A stretch of DNA of 64,000 bases from an uncultured Planktomarina sp. (GTDB lineage: Bacteria > Pseudomonadota > Alphaproteobacteria > Rhodobacterales > Rhodobacteraceae), in NCBI GenBank assembly GCA_905182325.1, contig CAJJBD010000013.1:1-64000 (forward strand), given 5' to 3'. Numbering within the stretch: position 1 is the first letter of the stretch; each line of letters begins with the position of its first letter. This document shows, in pieces, positions 39,041 to 47,981 of this stretch. The notes under the pieces are model-generated. The model was not told the origin of the DNA. It made no database searches and was given only the letters and a program-made list of their open reading frames with translations. Made by a program: the position numbers and the translations under genes.

Positions 39041-39417
39041 GTTGCCAGCCTTGATTTAAATAATATAAAATTGAGCTTATCGAAAAGAATACAAGCCAGC
39101 CACTTTTTTATTATTCCATGACTTCTCGAGACGCTACGTTGGCAGACTGATCAAATGAAAGCCTGCCATCAGCCCAGATTAAAAAATAATCTGTATCTTT
39201 ATTTAGAATGGTACCAGTTAACGTTTTACACAGAATTATACCGTAAAAGTATTTAAAAACATAGTATAAGAGCTAGTTATAAGACCAAATATATTACTGA
39301 TTATTAAGAAAATTAGCTGTTGTGATTGTTTTAAATATGTTTTTTTTGCGCTGGAGCTATTGCTGGAGGAAACCATGCAGCTCTGTTGCCTGTGACAGCC
39401 CCCACAGCGGAGCATTT
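39041..39417. other. Long gap containing a possible gene fragment
   Basis: 377 bp upstream of the rarD-like gene. On the minus strand, 39111-39272 is open for 53 codons and reads like coding sequence toward its end (NKDTDYFLIWADGRLS), but has no ATG, GTG or TTG start and matches nothing I recognise. It may be a 5'-truncated remnant or chance. The rarD-like start at 39418 has GGAG seven bases upstream. Confidence 0.25.
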
Positions 39418-40321
39418 ATGAAAAAACCAATCATTCCAACCAGTGGCGATACCCTTTCTGGCTTTTGTTTCGCTTTTAGCGCCTATTTTATTTGGGGATT
39501 TTTGCCAATTTATATGAAGATGTTAGCATACTTTCCATCTGCAGAGATCGTTGCACATTGGGTGATTTGGTCTGTGCCGATTGCAGGTATTTTACTAATA
39601 TTAATGGGCCGTACTAAGGATGTTTATGCAGCTATTTTGAATCCTAAAACTCTTGCAATGGGGTGTTTGACTGCCTCATTGATTACGATCAACTGGGGCA
39701 TTTATGTCTGGGCAATTTCTGCAGATCGGACACTGGACGCTGCCCTTGGTTATTACATCAATCCTTTGTTCAGTGTCGACCTTAGTGCAATTTTTTTGCG
39801 TGAATCAATTACGCGTTCTCAAATGGCTGCGATTGCCTTGGCTGTTGCTGCTGTGGTTTTTTCTGGCAATTTCAAACGGATCAGTGCCATGGGTATCGAT
39901 TGGATTGACTGTTACTTGGGTTTTTTATGCGTTGTGTAAAAAACAGCTGCCGATTGGTCCAAATCAGGGATTTTTGCTGGAGGTACTCATACTGTTTGTC
40001 CCCGCACTCGCTTATGTTGGATGGCTTTCCTCGCAGGACCAAAATCATTTTGATTTAAGTATGACACATAACACTTGGTTGCTGTTGGGCTGTGGTCTTA
40101 TTACAGCCGTGCCTCTATTACTTTACGCTAATGGAGCAAAGGGCCTGCAGCTGACTAGCATAGCAATCATGCAATACATTGCCCCCACACTAATCTTCTT
40201 GGTAGCGGTTTTTGTTTTTGATGAAGAGTTTGGCCAAGCGCGCATAATAGCTTTTCCAATGATATGGGCGGCTCTAATTATTTATTCTGTCTCGATGTTT
40301 CGTAACATGCGTCGCGCCTAG
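39418..40321 (+). pseudogene. rarD: RarD-type EamA transporter with a single-base frameshift
   Basis: The two halves of one ten-span EamA-family permease lie in different frames. From the ATG at 39418 the protein reads FAFSAYFIWGFLPIYMKML through YYINPLFSVDLSAIFLRE, typical of RarD. At the run of six T (39857-39862) the frame must shift: as written it continues to a stop at 39939, whereas the second half (NGSVPWVSIGLTVTWVFYA, later LPIGPNQGFLLEVL and LLLYANGAKGLQLTSIAIMQY) is in the next frame to 40321. Removing one T restores a full-length protein of about 300 residues. It is either a fresh mutation or a sequencing or assembly error in a homopolymer. Confidence 0.85.
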
Positions 40322-40386
40322 TAAGTTTTTTAATCTCAAATCTATTACATCAAAGTCTGCACAGGACCCACCAAATGATCTCTTAA

Positions 40387-40668
40387 TCAAAAATACTCCG
40401 TACATCTATATTGTTTCTGACGTAAACTAGCTTCATTGCTCTTGGATACCCAGTCGTCACCATCTGGATCGTTTTCATAATACGCTGCTGCAATTTTGGC
40501 TAAAGCCCGATAGGACTTACATTTAGTACTATTATCACGCTGTGCTTGCTCATTCTCCAAGTATTTCGACGTAGTGGTAATGATTAGTCCCATTAGCAAA
40601 GCAATCAATAAGCTCAATAAAACTGATAATAGAATAAGCTTAGTATTTTTTTTTATAAAAGCCTTCAA
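40387..40668 (-). CDS. Small single-span membrane protein, family B copy (paralogue of 34681-34929)
   Basis: A 93-residue protein with one N-terminal membrane segment (residues 11-30, LILLSVLLSLLIALLMG) preceded by lysines and followed by a 57-residue polar domain. The start is TTG with AAGG seven bases upstream. Residues 36-92 align without gaps to residues 26-82 of the protein at 34681-34929: YLE, RD-x-S, Cys50, Tyr, P-x-G-x-x-W, Lys and Cys89-Thr are shared. No known family is recognised. The gene is downstream of the hexanucleotide repeat and converges on the rarD-like gene. Confidence 0.7.
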   Translation of the reverse strand: MKAFIKKNTKLILLSVLLSLLIALLMGLIITTTSKYLENEQAQRDNSTKCKSYRALAKIAAAYYENDPDGDDWVSKSNEASLRQKQYRCTEYF

Positions 40669-40760
40669 ACGTGAACCTTACTGCCGAAATAACAATTAAT
40701 AAATCTAGTCAATTATTTTAAAAACTATAGTAACCCTTAATAGCGATAATTTTCAAATAA

Positions 40761-40803
40761 TATGAATATGAATATGAATATGAATATGAATATGAATATG
40801 AAT
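40761..40803. repeat. Hexanucleotide microsatellite (TATGAA)7
   Basis: Seven uninterrupted copies of TATGAA at 40761-40802 plus one extra base. The array is about 93 bp upstream of the TTG start of the small membrane protein at 40387-40668, and just past the 3' end of the DUF882 gene. Repeat-number changes would alter spacing within that upstream region. Confidence 0.95.
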
Positions 40804-40837
40804 TTGCCTTGACAGCAATGACTAATTCAAATGTAAT

Positions 40838-41416
40838 TTATTTGCCCCAAACGCGAATTTTACCGCAATCTATATGAACAAAATGTGATTTGGAATATTT
40901 ACCCACTCCACCTGCCGCACAGAGTGCGGCAGCCCGCGCTATCTGGTTTACAGAACGACCTGGCAAGCTAATATCAGCGGCCTGACCTTTCAAATGCAAC
41001 GATTTTTTTGCAACGCCACCGCCCAACTGGGACCTTAAAAGTTTATTTGTACTTTTGGTACGATAGCCAGAAAGTAAATGGAACGGTGATTGGGTTTCAA
41101 GGATACGTTGTGTGGCAGAGATTATATCAACCGTACGTGTGTCGATCATGTAGCTTTTGTTTTTTCGCAAATCTCTCATGAACCAGTCTACTTCTGTTAA
41201 AGCATCTTTAATATATTTACCCTCAATCCAGTAAATCATATCTAGCGTTTCGCCACTTCGATTTGAGTACATTTTTATACGACGGATATCACCAGAGCCA
41301 CGTAGAAAAGTAGCTGCATTTGAATAAGTAGGCACAGCCACTACAGCAGTTGCGGCGAAGGCGTGCAATAGTTGTCGGCGAGAAATTAAGGAGGTTTGAT
41401 ATTTCATATTTTTCAT
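40838..41416 (-). CDS. Tat-exported DUF882 family peptidase (M15-like)
   Basis: A 192-residue protein with a twin-arginine signal (SRRQLLHAFAATAVVAVPTY) followed by a DUF882/peptidase M15A domain. Zinc-type ligands are present: SLHLKGQAADISLPG (His and Asp) near residue 140 and SHFVHIDCGKIRVWG near the end (His-x-Asp). It resembles E. coli YcbK and is predicted to act on peptidoglycan in the periplasm. It is divergent from the L,D-transpeptidase gene 257 bp away, an arrangement also seen between ycbK and ycbB in other proteobacteria. Either of two ATGs three codons apart may be used. Confidence 0.88.
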   Translation of the reverse strand: MKNMKYQTSLISRRQLLHAFAATAVVAVPTYSNAATFLRGSGDIRRIKMYSNRSGETLDMIYWIEGKYIKDALTEVDWFMRDLRKNKSYMIDTRTVDIISATQRILETQSPFHLLSGYRTKSTNKLLRSQLGGGVAKKSLHLKGQAADISLPGRSVNQIARAAALCAAGGVGKYSKSHFVHIDCGKIRVWGK

Positions 41417-41673
41417 TTTCGTATATTTATTTAAACCTGGCTGACTTACTTACTCATAAAGCTGTCGATAAAATATATTTTTAAATTTCTAAAAGATCGC
41501 TATGTACCTTAACGGATGAAATTTAAATTTTTAAGTTTATTTGAAAGGTTTTTGAAAGATTGTTTAGATTTGCGGCGAAAATGAACTATTATGATTAGAA
41601 GTTTGGAAAACAGATTTTTTTAAATTTATGTAACTTTCTTATCTCTGCTATAATTGATGCAATCTGATTTTAA

Positions 41674-43317
41674 ATGTTTTATCCTTTGATAATGTTATTA
41701 TTTCACTATTTCGCAATTCTTTGCAGAAAAGTCCTAGTCGCGTTAGTGTTAGTAAATATTATTTCAATAAATATTTTTAGCAGTATTGCTGAGTCTGCTG
41801 AGCCTATTTCTATTAAACAGTTTGTTGCTGAAGCTAGTTTTCGGAATAATCATGTGTCCCAGTTTTATGAAAGCCGAAATTATGATCCATTTTGGTTGGG
41901 AAACAACGTTGATAATGTCGCTCGTTTGCAAGCATTAATTAGCGCTCTTTCAGATGCTCCGATGCATGGGTTGCCCAGCTCTAAATTTAGCTTAAACAGA
42001 ATGTTGTCTGATATTTACGGTGTAAGTTATAACGAAAAACTAGGTTATTTGGATGTTAAGTTAACTTTAGTTTTTCTTGAATATGCGCGTGTTATGACTA
42101 CTGGAGTTTTAATACCAGAAAAAATAGACAAAAAAATTGTGCGTGCAAACTTTTATAAAAAGAATATTAGTTTTCTTAAAGAACTACAGTCTTCAGACTC
42201 TTTTGAATTTTTCAAAAAATTATTTCCACCCAGTCTTGAATACAAACGTTTAATGAAAGAAAAAAAACGACTTGAGAAAATTTTTCTAAGTGGTGGTTGG
42301 GGAGCATTCATAACATCTGATGAATTATTAGTTGGCGAACGTGGAAACGGTGTCGTTATGTTACGCAATCGGCTTATTTCAATGGGATATCTATCCCCAA
42401 CGTACTCGGCATCTTATGATTTACCTCTAGTTAAAGCTGTAAAGAACTTTCAACTAGATAATGGCATCCGTGCTAATGGATCTGCTAACCAAAGTACTTT
42501 GAACCTAATTAATATTACCGTGGAGGAGCGACTGAAATCTGTTCTTGTGGCTCTAGAACGAGAACGATGGTCTAGAACTCTCAGTGTCAATCGACATGTG
42601 ATCGTCAACTTGACTGATTTCAGTGCTAAAATAGTTGATAGTGGTAAAGTTACCTTTAAGACCAAAACAGTCATAGGATTTGATGATTCTAACCGCCGTA
42701 GCCCAGAGTTTTCGGATATTTTAGAATTTATGGTAGTTAACCCGAGTTGGTATGTGCCTCGATCTATTGTGGTTCAAGAGTATTTGCCTATGCTTAAAGT
42801 TAACAATAATGCGGTTGATTTTTTGGAATTACGAGACGAATTTGGCACGATAATTGAACCTTCTGAAATTGATTTTTCTACTTTTGATCAAAATACATTT
42901 CCCTACCGGATGCGCCAGCCACCCGGCGTGAATAATGCACTAGGTTTAGTAAAGTTTATGTTTCCAAATAAAAACAATATCTACTTGCATGATACACCAT
43001 CAAAAGGTCTATTTGATCTTGACGTCAGAGCCTTTAGCCATGGATGTATACGTCTAAGTGATCCTTTTGGTTTTGCTTACACCTTGCTTGCAGCACAATC
43101 TACGGATCCTGCATCACTCTTCCGCTCTGCTTTAGGTTTTAAGAAGGAAGTGAAAATTGAATTAGAAAAACCTGTTCCAATTCATCTCATTTATAGAACA
43201 GCTATTACTAAGCCTGGTGGTGGTTTAGAATTTAGAAAAGATATCTACGGACGAGACGCTAAAATTTGGGATGCCCTTCAAGTGGAAGGGGTAGTCTTAG
43301 TTTCTGTGACTGGTTAA
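41674..43317 (+). CDS. L,D-transpeptidase, YcbB-like
   Basis: A 547-residue exported enzyme that forms 3-3 cross-links in peptidoglycan. The N-terminal hydrophobic segment (residues 5-36) is a signal or anchor. A scaffold domain follows, then a peptidoglycan-binding module near residues 225-275 (LRNRLISMGYL, VKNFQLDNGIRANG). The YkuD catalytic domain spans about residues 305-500, with the active-site signature AFSHGCIRLSDP (catalytic Cys) preceded by the histidine of YLHDTPSKGLFD. Length matches the YcbB/LdtD class. It is followed by the lpxD-like gene after 30 bp, so it may lead an envelope operon. Confidence 0.94.
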   Translation: MFYPLIMLLFHYFAILCRKVLVALVLVNIISINIFSSIAESAEPISIKQFVAEASFRNNHVSQFYESRNYDPFWLGNNVDNVARLQALISALSDAPMHGLPSSKFSLNRMLSDIYGVSYNEKLGYLDVKLTLVFLEYARVMTTGVLIPEKIDKKIVRANFYKKNISFLKELQSSDSFEFFKKLFPPSLEYKRLMKEKKRLEKIFLSGGWGAFITSDELLVGERGNGVVMLRNRLISMGYLSPTYSASYDLPLVKAVKNFQLDNGIRANGSANQSTLNLINITVEERLKSVLVALERERWSRTLSVNRHVIVNLTDFSAKIVDSGKVTFKTKTVIGFDDSNRRSPEFSDILEFMVVNPSWYVPRSIVVQEYLPMLKVNNNAVDFLELRDEFGTIIEPSEIDFSTFDQNTFPYRMRQPPGVNNALGLVKFMFPNKNNIYLHDTPSKGLFDLDVRAFSHGCIRLSDPFGFAYTLLAAQSTDPASLFRSALGFKKEVKIELEKPVPIHLIYRTAITKPGGGLEFRKDIYGRDAKIWDALQVEGVVLVSVTG

Positions 43318-43347
43318 AGATAAATTAAAATTTAAGGCAACTTTTGT

Positions 43348-44433
43348 ATGGATAATTTTACAGTAAAAGAACTGGCGCATGCTTTGTCTGCTAAGGCAGT
43401 GGGAAATTTGGATATTGCCATCACAGGTGCAGCTGAACCGCAAGATGCGCAAGGAAGCTTATTAGCTATTGCAACGTCAAAATCATTCGTTGCTAGGTTA
43501 GGCGAAGGAAAAGCTAAGGTTGCCTTGCTTACTACTGGAACGGATTGGCATAACCTCAATTTAGAGGCTGCCATTTTTGTTTCTAGACCTCGTTACGCAT
43601 TAGCAGGACTGTCGTTAAAATTAGATAAAAATTGGAGACAGGGCGAAGCGTTCATTCATCCACATGCTGCCATTGATTCAACAGCAAAGATAGCTCCTGG
43701 CGCACGAATTGGAGCGTTTTGTTATATTGGCGCTGGCGTAGTTCTGGGTAAAAATGCCTGGTTGGGTACTCATGTGACTTTAGCAAATGGAAGTTTTATT
43801 GGTGCTGAATGTACATTACTAGATGGTGTAAAAATTGGTAGAAATGTCACTATTGGCAAACGTTTTGTTGCGCAGCCGGGAGCAGTAATAGGTGCTGATG
43901 GTTTTTCCTATGTTTCTAAAGAAGTGGCCGCCTTAGAAAATGTGCGGGTTACACTTGGTGATCGTGGGGACGCCTTGCCACAGCCCTACCACAAGATTCA
44001 TTCACTGGGGGCAGTAGAGATTGGTGACGATGTAGAAATTGGAGCTAACTCCTGCGTAGACCGTGGAACTGTTCGAGATACAATTATTGGTAGTGGATGC
44101 AAGGTGGATAACTTGGCTCAAATTGGTCATAATGTCAAAATTGGCACTGATTGCTTAATTTGTGCACAGGTTGGAATTGCTGGATCCTCCACTCTTGGTG
44201 ATAATGTAGTGTTAGGGGGGCAAACAGGGATAAGCGATAATTTGTTCGTTGGAAATAATGTGATCACTGGTGGTGCAACAAAAGTGTTAACTAATGTTCC
44301 ATCGGGGCGAGTGATGCTGGGTTATCCCGCGATGAAAATGAAAACCCAGTTAGATATTTATAAATCCCTTAGACGGTTACCTTCGTTAGTCAGAGACCTA
44401 GCAAAATTAAAAGCTGACAATCAGAAAAATTAA
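43348..44433 (+). CDS. lpxD: UDP-3-O-acylglucosamine N-acyltransferase (LpxD family)
   Basis: A 361-residue acyltransferase with the LpxD layout: an N-terminal uridine-binding domain (residues 1-100), then a left-handed beta-helix of hexapeptide repeats from residue 105 ([15 protein letters not shown] onward) with the catalytic His in [11 protein letters not shown] near residue 257, and a C-terminal helix. It transfers a 3-hydroxyacyl chain from ACP to UDP-glucosamine derivatives for lipid A. It is not in the usual bamA-lpxD-fabZ-lpxA cluster but directly upstream of a dedicated ACP and ketosynthase, so it may be a second, specialised copy. Confidence 0.9.
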   Translation: MDNFTVKELAHALSAKAVGNLDIAITGAAEPQDAQGSLLAIATSKSFVARLGEGKAKVALLTTGTDWHNLNLEAAIFVSRPRYALAGLSLKLDKNWRQGEAFIHPHAAIDSTAKIAPGARIGAFCYIGAGVVLGKNAWLGTHVTLANGSFIGAECTLLDGVKIGRNVTIGKRFVAQPGAVIGADGFSYVSKEVAALENVRVTLGDRGDALPQPYHKIHSLGAVEIGDDVEIGANSCVDRGTVRDTIIGSGCKVDNLAQIGHNVKIGTDCLICAQVGIAGSSTLGDNVVLGGQTGISDNLFVGNNVITGGATKVLTNVPSGRVMLGYPAMKMKTQLDIYKSLRRLPSLVRDLAKLKADNQKN

Positions 44434-44436
44434 AAA

Positions 44437-44724
44437 ATGAGTTTAAATTTTGAGAAAGTTCCTGTTGTGACAATAAAAGATAAAGTTGTTAAAATTATTG
44501 CTGAACAAGGCATGCTCAATGTTAACGACATTACCCAAACCGCTACCTTAAAAGACCTTGGCATTGATAGTTTAGCAATTGTTGAAAGTATTTTTGTAAT
44601 TGAAGAGGAATTTAATATTAACGTTCCATTTAACGCTAATTGTCCGGAAGAAAGTAACTTCGACGTCTCTTCTGTTTCGTCAATTATAAAGTCTGTTGAA
44701 AAATTGGTTGCAGAACAGGTGTAA
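44437..44724 (+). CDS. Acyl carrier protein (specialised, AcpXL-like size)
   Basis: A 95-residue ACP with the phosphopantetheine attachment serine in LKDLGIDSLAIVES near residue 49 and an acidic helix II (VIEEEFNINVPF). It is longer than the housekeeping ACP (about 77 residues) and similar in size to AcpXL, which carries very-long-chain acyl groups for lipid A. It is sandwiched between the LpxD-like enzyme (3-bp gap) and a ketosynthase (3-bp gap). A specialised chain carrier for an envelope lipid is the most economical reading, inferred from context. Confidence 0.9.
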   Translation: MSLNFEKVPVVTIKDKVVKIIAEQGMLNVNDITQTATLKDLGIDSLAIVESIFVIEEEFNINVPFNANCPEESNFDVSSVSSIIKSVEKLVAEQV

Positions 44725-44727
44725 GTT

Positions 44728-45936
44728 ATGAACCGTGTTGTAATTACTGGGTCGGGAACCATTAACGCCCTAGGCAATGACGTGCCCCAGACACTAGTTT
44801 CCATGCGAGAAGGTAGGTGCGGAATTGGGCCTTTGAAATTTCGTGATGTGGATAGATTATCTGTAAAAATTGGCGCGCAGGTAAAAGGCTATAATGAGAC
44901 TGACTACTTTGACCATAAAGAGCTTACCTTATTTGATCGTTTTACCCAGTTTGCAATCCTTGCGGCGCGCCAGGCAGTGGAAGAATCTGGGTTAATATTT
45001 GATGAAGAATTATCAGAAAGCTCAGGCGTATTGTTGGGAACCGCAGCAGGTGGCATGAATACTTGGGAAGATAATTATCGTGCGGTATTTGAAAGTGGAA
45101 AGAACCGCGTTCATCCATTTGTTGTTCCAAAATTAATGAACAATGCTGCTGCCTGCACGATTTCTATGGAGTTTAACCTAAAAGGACCCTCTTTTACTGT
45201 CTCAACTGCTTGCGCCAGTTCAAATCATGCAATCGGATTAGCGTTTCAAATGGTACGCAGTGGGATGGCTAAAATAATGGTTACAGGCGGTTCTGAGTCA
45301 ATGCTGACGTTTGGTGGGGTAAAGGCTTGGGAAGGTTTAAGGGTAATGTCCAAAGATGCATGTAGACCATTCTCTGGAAATAGATCTGGCATGGTTCAAG
45401 GTGAGGGTGCTGGTATTTTCATTCTTGAAACTTTTGAAAATGCTATTTCACGTGGCGCAAATATTCTCGCAGAGATCGTGGGGTTTGCTATGAATTCGGA
45501 TGCATCGCACATTGTGATGCCATCAAAACGTGGTGCTGCAATTTCTATAAGTCGGGCATTAAAGGATGCACAGATCAATATTAGTGATGTTAGTTATATC
45601 AATGCCCATGGCACCGGTACTCGGGCTAACGATACTACTGAATGTGCTGCTATTGAGAGCGTTTTCGGCGGACATCTAAAAAATTTGATGATTTCATCAA
45701 CTAAGTCGATGCATGGTCATTTGATTGGTGCCACTGGAGCTGTCGAGTTACTTGCCTGTATAATGGCACTACGTGATGGAATTGTAGCTCCAACAATTGG
45801 CTACGAACAAAAAGATGAGACTTGTGCGTTGGATGTAGTACCAAATTTTGCGCGAAATGCTAAGGTTAAAGCTGTTGTTTCGAACGCGTTTGCATTTGGC
45901 GGTATGAACGCAGTTTTAGTTTTAAAATCGCCGTAA
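44728..45936 (+). CDS. Beta-ketoacyl-ACP synthase (FabF-like)
   Basis: Condensing enzyme of 402 residues with the Cys-His-His triad of FabF/KAS II: TACASSNHAIG near residue 163, INAHGTGTRANDTTE near residue 290 and KSMHGHLIGATGAVE near residue 330. The partner ACP and LpxD-like acyltransferase upstream suggest that it extends a chain destined for lipid A or another envelope lipid rather than bulk membrane lipid. The start, three bases after the acp stop, has AGGTGTAAGTT upstream. It faces the IalB gene tail to tail with 7 bp between stops. Confidence 0.93.
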   Translation: MNRVVITGSGTINALGNDVPQTLVSMREGRCGIGPLKFRDVDRLSVKIGAQVKGYNETDYFDHKELTLFDRFTQFAILAARQAVEESGLIFDEELSESSGVLLGTAAGGMNTWEDNYRAVFESGKNRVHPFVVPKLMNNAAACTISMEFNLKGPSFTVSTACASSNHAIGLAFQMVRSGMAKIMVTGGSESMLTFGGVKAWEGLRVMSKDACRPFSGNRSGMVQGEGAGIFILETFENAISRGANILAEIVGFAMNSDASHIVMPSKRGAAISISRALKDAQINISDVSYINAHGTGTRANDTTECAAIESVFGGHLKNLMISSTKSMHGHLIGATGAVELLACIMALRDGIVAPTIGYEQKDETCALDVVPNFARNAKVKAVVSNAFAFGGMNAVLVLKSP

Positions 45937-45943
45937 AGTCTAA

Positions 45944-46489
45944 TTATTTAGCGATCAGTGCAGCATAACCTGCAGTAAATCCGTTTAATGATAATGATAG
46001 GTTTTGTGGGCTATCGGGAGCGTTAACTGGGACTATTATTACAGTAGCGCTTTTACCTTCTTTATATTTTTTTAAATCAGTTTTGGTTAGGCCAATTCGA
46101 GCTACACAACCTATTTTTAGGCAAAAAGCGAACGGATAACTTTGGGGCGCCTTATCACCTATTTTAACAATGAGTTGGGAAGTCAGTAGGGTTTCAAGCG
46201 GTGTAATAACGTTAGCACCAGCAATAACGCTAGCATTGGGTTCAAAATCAAGCATTGTAAACTCAACCACAGGCGAGCCGCTGCTGTTACGTAGTATTTG
46301 AAACAGTTCACACGGATCTATTTCTGAATTAGTTCTGACACATCTTAAGGTCCACGAACCATAGCCTGCCTTTTTATAAGTTTCACCCAGCTCCACTTGG
46401 TCTTGGATGCTAGTATTATTTTGAGCTATGGCAAAAGTGCTAATTACAGTTGTAAAAAAAATTAGAATTCCTAAAATATTTAAATTCAT
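45944..46489 (-). CDS. Invasion-associated locus B (IalB) family protein
   Basis: A 181-residue exported protein with a signal peptide (LNILGILIFFTTVISTFAIAQ) and the IalB domain, recognisable from YGSWTLRCV near residue 44, the DPCELFQIL cysteine segment and CLKIGCVARIGL near residue 123. Pairs of cysteines probably form disulfides in the periplasm. Despite its name from Bartonella, the family is common in free-living Alphaproteobacteria and its biochemical role is unknown. It is a single-gene unit here. Confidence 0.88.
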   Translation of the reverse strand: MNLNILGILIFFTTVISTFAIAQNNTSIQDQVELGETYKKAGYGSWTLRCVRTNSEIDPCELFQILRNSSGSPVVEFTMLDFEPNASVIAGANVITPLETLLTSQLIVKIGDKAPQSYPFAFCLKIGCVARIGLTKTDLKKYKEGKSATVIIVPVNAPDSPQNLSLSLNGFTAGYAALIAK

Positions 46490-46682
46490 AAGGTGCCTCT
46501 TTTGTTGTTTATACTCTTCTGCTCAAGAAACAAATATTGTCCGCAATTAAACAAATTATAAATTTTTTCAAAATCTGTTTATCAAAGAAACTAGGTAGAT
46601 TTTAGATTACTTCATATAGTAATCCTAGTATTTAAATTAAGTAACTATCAGAACTATGTAATTAAGTGGGTAGTTTAACGCG

Positions 46683-47981
46683 TTAGAGTCTAGAAATTTT
46701 TAAACGTTTAATCCTGTTCTCTTTTCTGGCAACAACTTCAAATCTAAAGCCGTAGAACACAAAAACTTGTCCTTCAGATGGGATCATTTGTGCTTCATGG
46801 ATCACTAAACCAGCCAATGTATTAGCTTCTTCATTGGGAAGGTTCCATTCTTGGGCTCTATTTAAGTCACGAATTGTAACGCCACCATCGACAATAATAT
46901 GGCCATCATGAGCTGCCGTCAAAGCGCTATCGTCGGTATCGAACTCATCGGTAATTTCTCCTACAATCTCCTCTAAAATATCCTCAAGAGTAATTAGCCC
47001 TTGAAGTGCACCGTATTCATCAACAACTAATGCAAAATGTGTGTGGCGTTTTAAAAATTGGCGCATTTGGTCGTCAAGTGGAGTGGTTTCCGGTACGAAG
47101 TATGGCTCCATTGCCACGTCTAAAACGTTAAAATGTGATAGTGCTTCAGTTTTCTTTTTAGTGCTTCTGATGAGTTTTACTGTGGCACGTGCTAAATCTT
47201 TAGCGTGAATTACACCCACAATGTTTTCTGGATTTTCACTGTATAAAGGAAGCCGAGTGTGGGAGCTTGCTAAACACTTTGTAAGTATTTCATCGGCGGA
47301 TAAAGATATATCAATCATCTCAATTTCTGAACGATGCAACATAATTTCTTCGACAGTGCGATCTGCTAGATCCAGTGCCCCTAAAATTCGGTCACGGTCC
47401 TCTTTTTCTACAATTCCTTCCTTATGGCCCAACGTTAGTGCGCCAGCGATCTCATCTTTTACGGCAAGCACGTTTGTATCTGGATCAGTAACGATCCCAA
47501 AAAGCCAAAGAACGCCACGTACAAGTAATCTGACAAAACCTACTATTGGTGCAAATAAAAATACGATTATTGATATTACGCGTGAGGCCTTTATCGCTGC
47601 ACTCTCGGCATTAGTTATCGCATATGTTTTTGGAAGGACCTCGGCAAAAACCAATATAAGAAAAGTCATTACTAACGTCGCAATAACAACGCTATTTTCA
47701 CCAAAAACTTTAGTAAATAGGGCTGTGATAAGTGCTGTTGCTAATATGTTTACAAAATTATTACCTAATAAAACAGACCCTATTAACCGTTCACGGTCAT
47801 TGGTAACTTTTAATGCTCTAGCTGCACCAGCAGATCCCTTATCAGCTTTGGCTTGAAGTTTGCTTCTTGAAGCAGCTGTCAAAGCCGTTTCGGATCCAGA
47901 AAAGAACCCTGATAGTATCAAGAGAACGAATATACTAAAAACAGTGATCCAAAAATTTAGCTCAAATCCAAAATATTCCAT
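46683..47981 (-). CDS. CNNM/CorC-type membrane protein (DUF21, CBS pair, CorC_HlyC)
   Basis: A 432-residue integral membrane protein, often annotated hemolysin or Mg/Co efflux protein. The DUF21 domain covers residues 5-190 with ILSGFFSGSETALTAASRSK as signature. A CBS pair spans about residues 205-335 (MLHRSEIEMIDI, FALVVDEYGALQGLITLEDILE) and the C-terminal CorC_HlyC domain about 345-430. The ATG at 47981 overlaps the xerD stop (TGATG); one GTG codon upstream is also possible. Divalent cation transport is the family-based expectation. It ends the operon with xerD. Confidence 0.92.
   Translation of the reverse strand: MEYFGFELNFWITVFSIFVLLILSGFFSGSETALTAASRSKLQAKADKGSAGAARALKVTNDRERLIGSVLLGNNFVNILATALITALFTKVFGENSVVIATLVMTFLILVFAEVLPKTYAITNAESAAIKASRVISIIVFLFAPIVGFVRLLVRGVLWLFGIVTDPDTNVLAVKDEIAGALTLGHKEGIVEKEDRDRILGALDLADRTVEEIMLHRSEIEMIDISLSADEILTKCLASSHTRLPLYSENPENIVGVIHAKDLARATVKLIRSTKKKTEALSHFNVLDVAMEPYFVPETTPLDDQMRQFLKRHTHFALVVDEYGALQGLITLEDILEEIVGEITDEFDTDDSALTAAHDGHIIVDGGVTIRDLNRAQEWNLPNEEANTLAGLVIHEAQMIPSEGQVFVFYGFRFEVVARKENRIKRLKISRL

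Noticed and set aside
40761-40803. Short regular repeats considered as a CRISPR array
   Set aside because: The array is a pure 6-bp tandem repeat without spacers, and no cas genes are present.
47221-47856. 211-codon open frame antisense to the CorC-like gene
   Set aside because: Complement of the DUF21/CBS coding sequence; no independent coding evidence.
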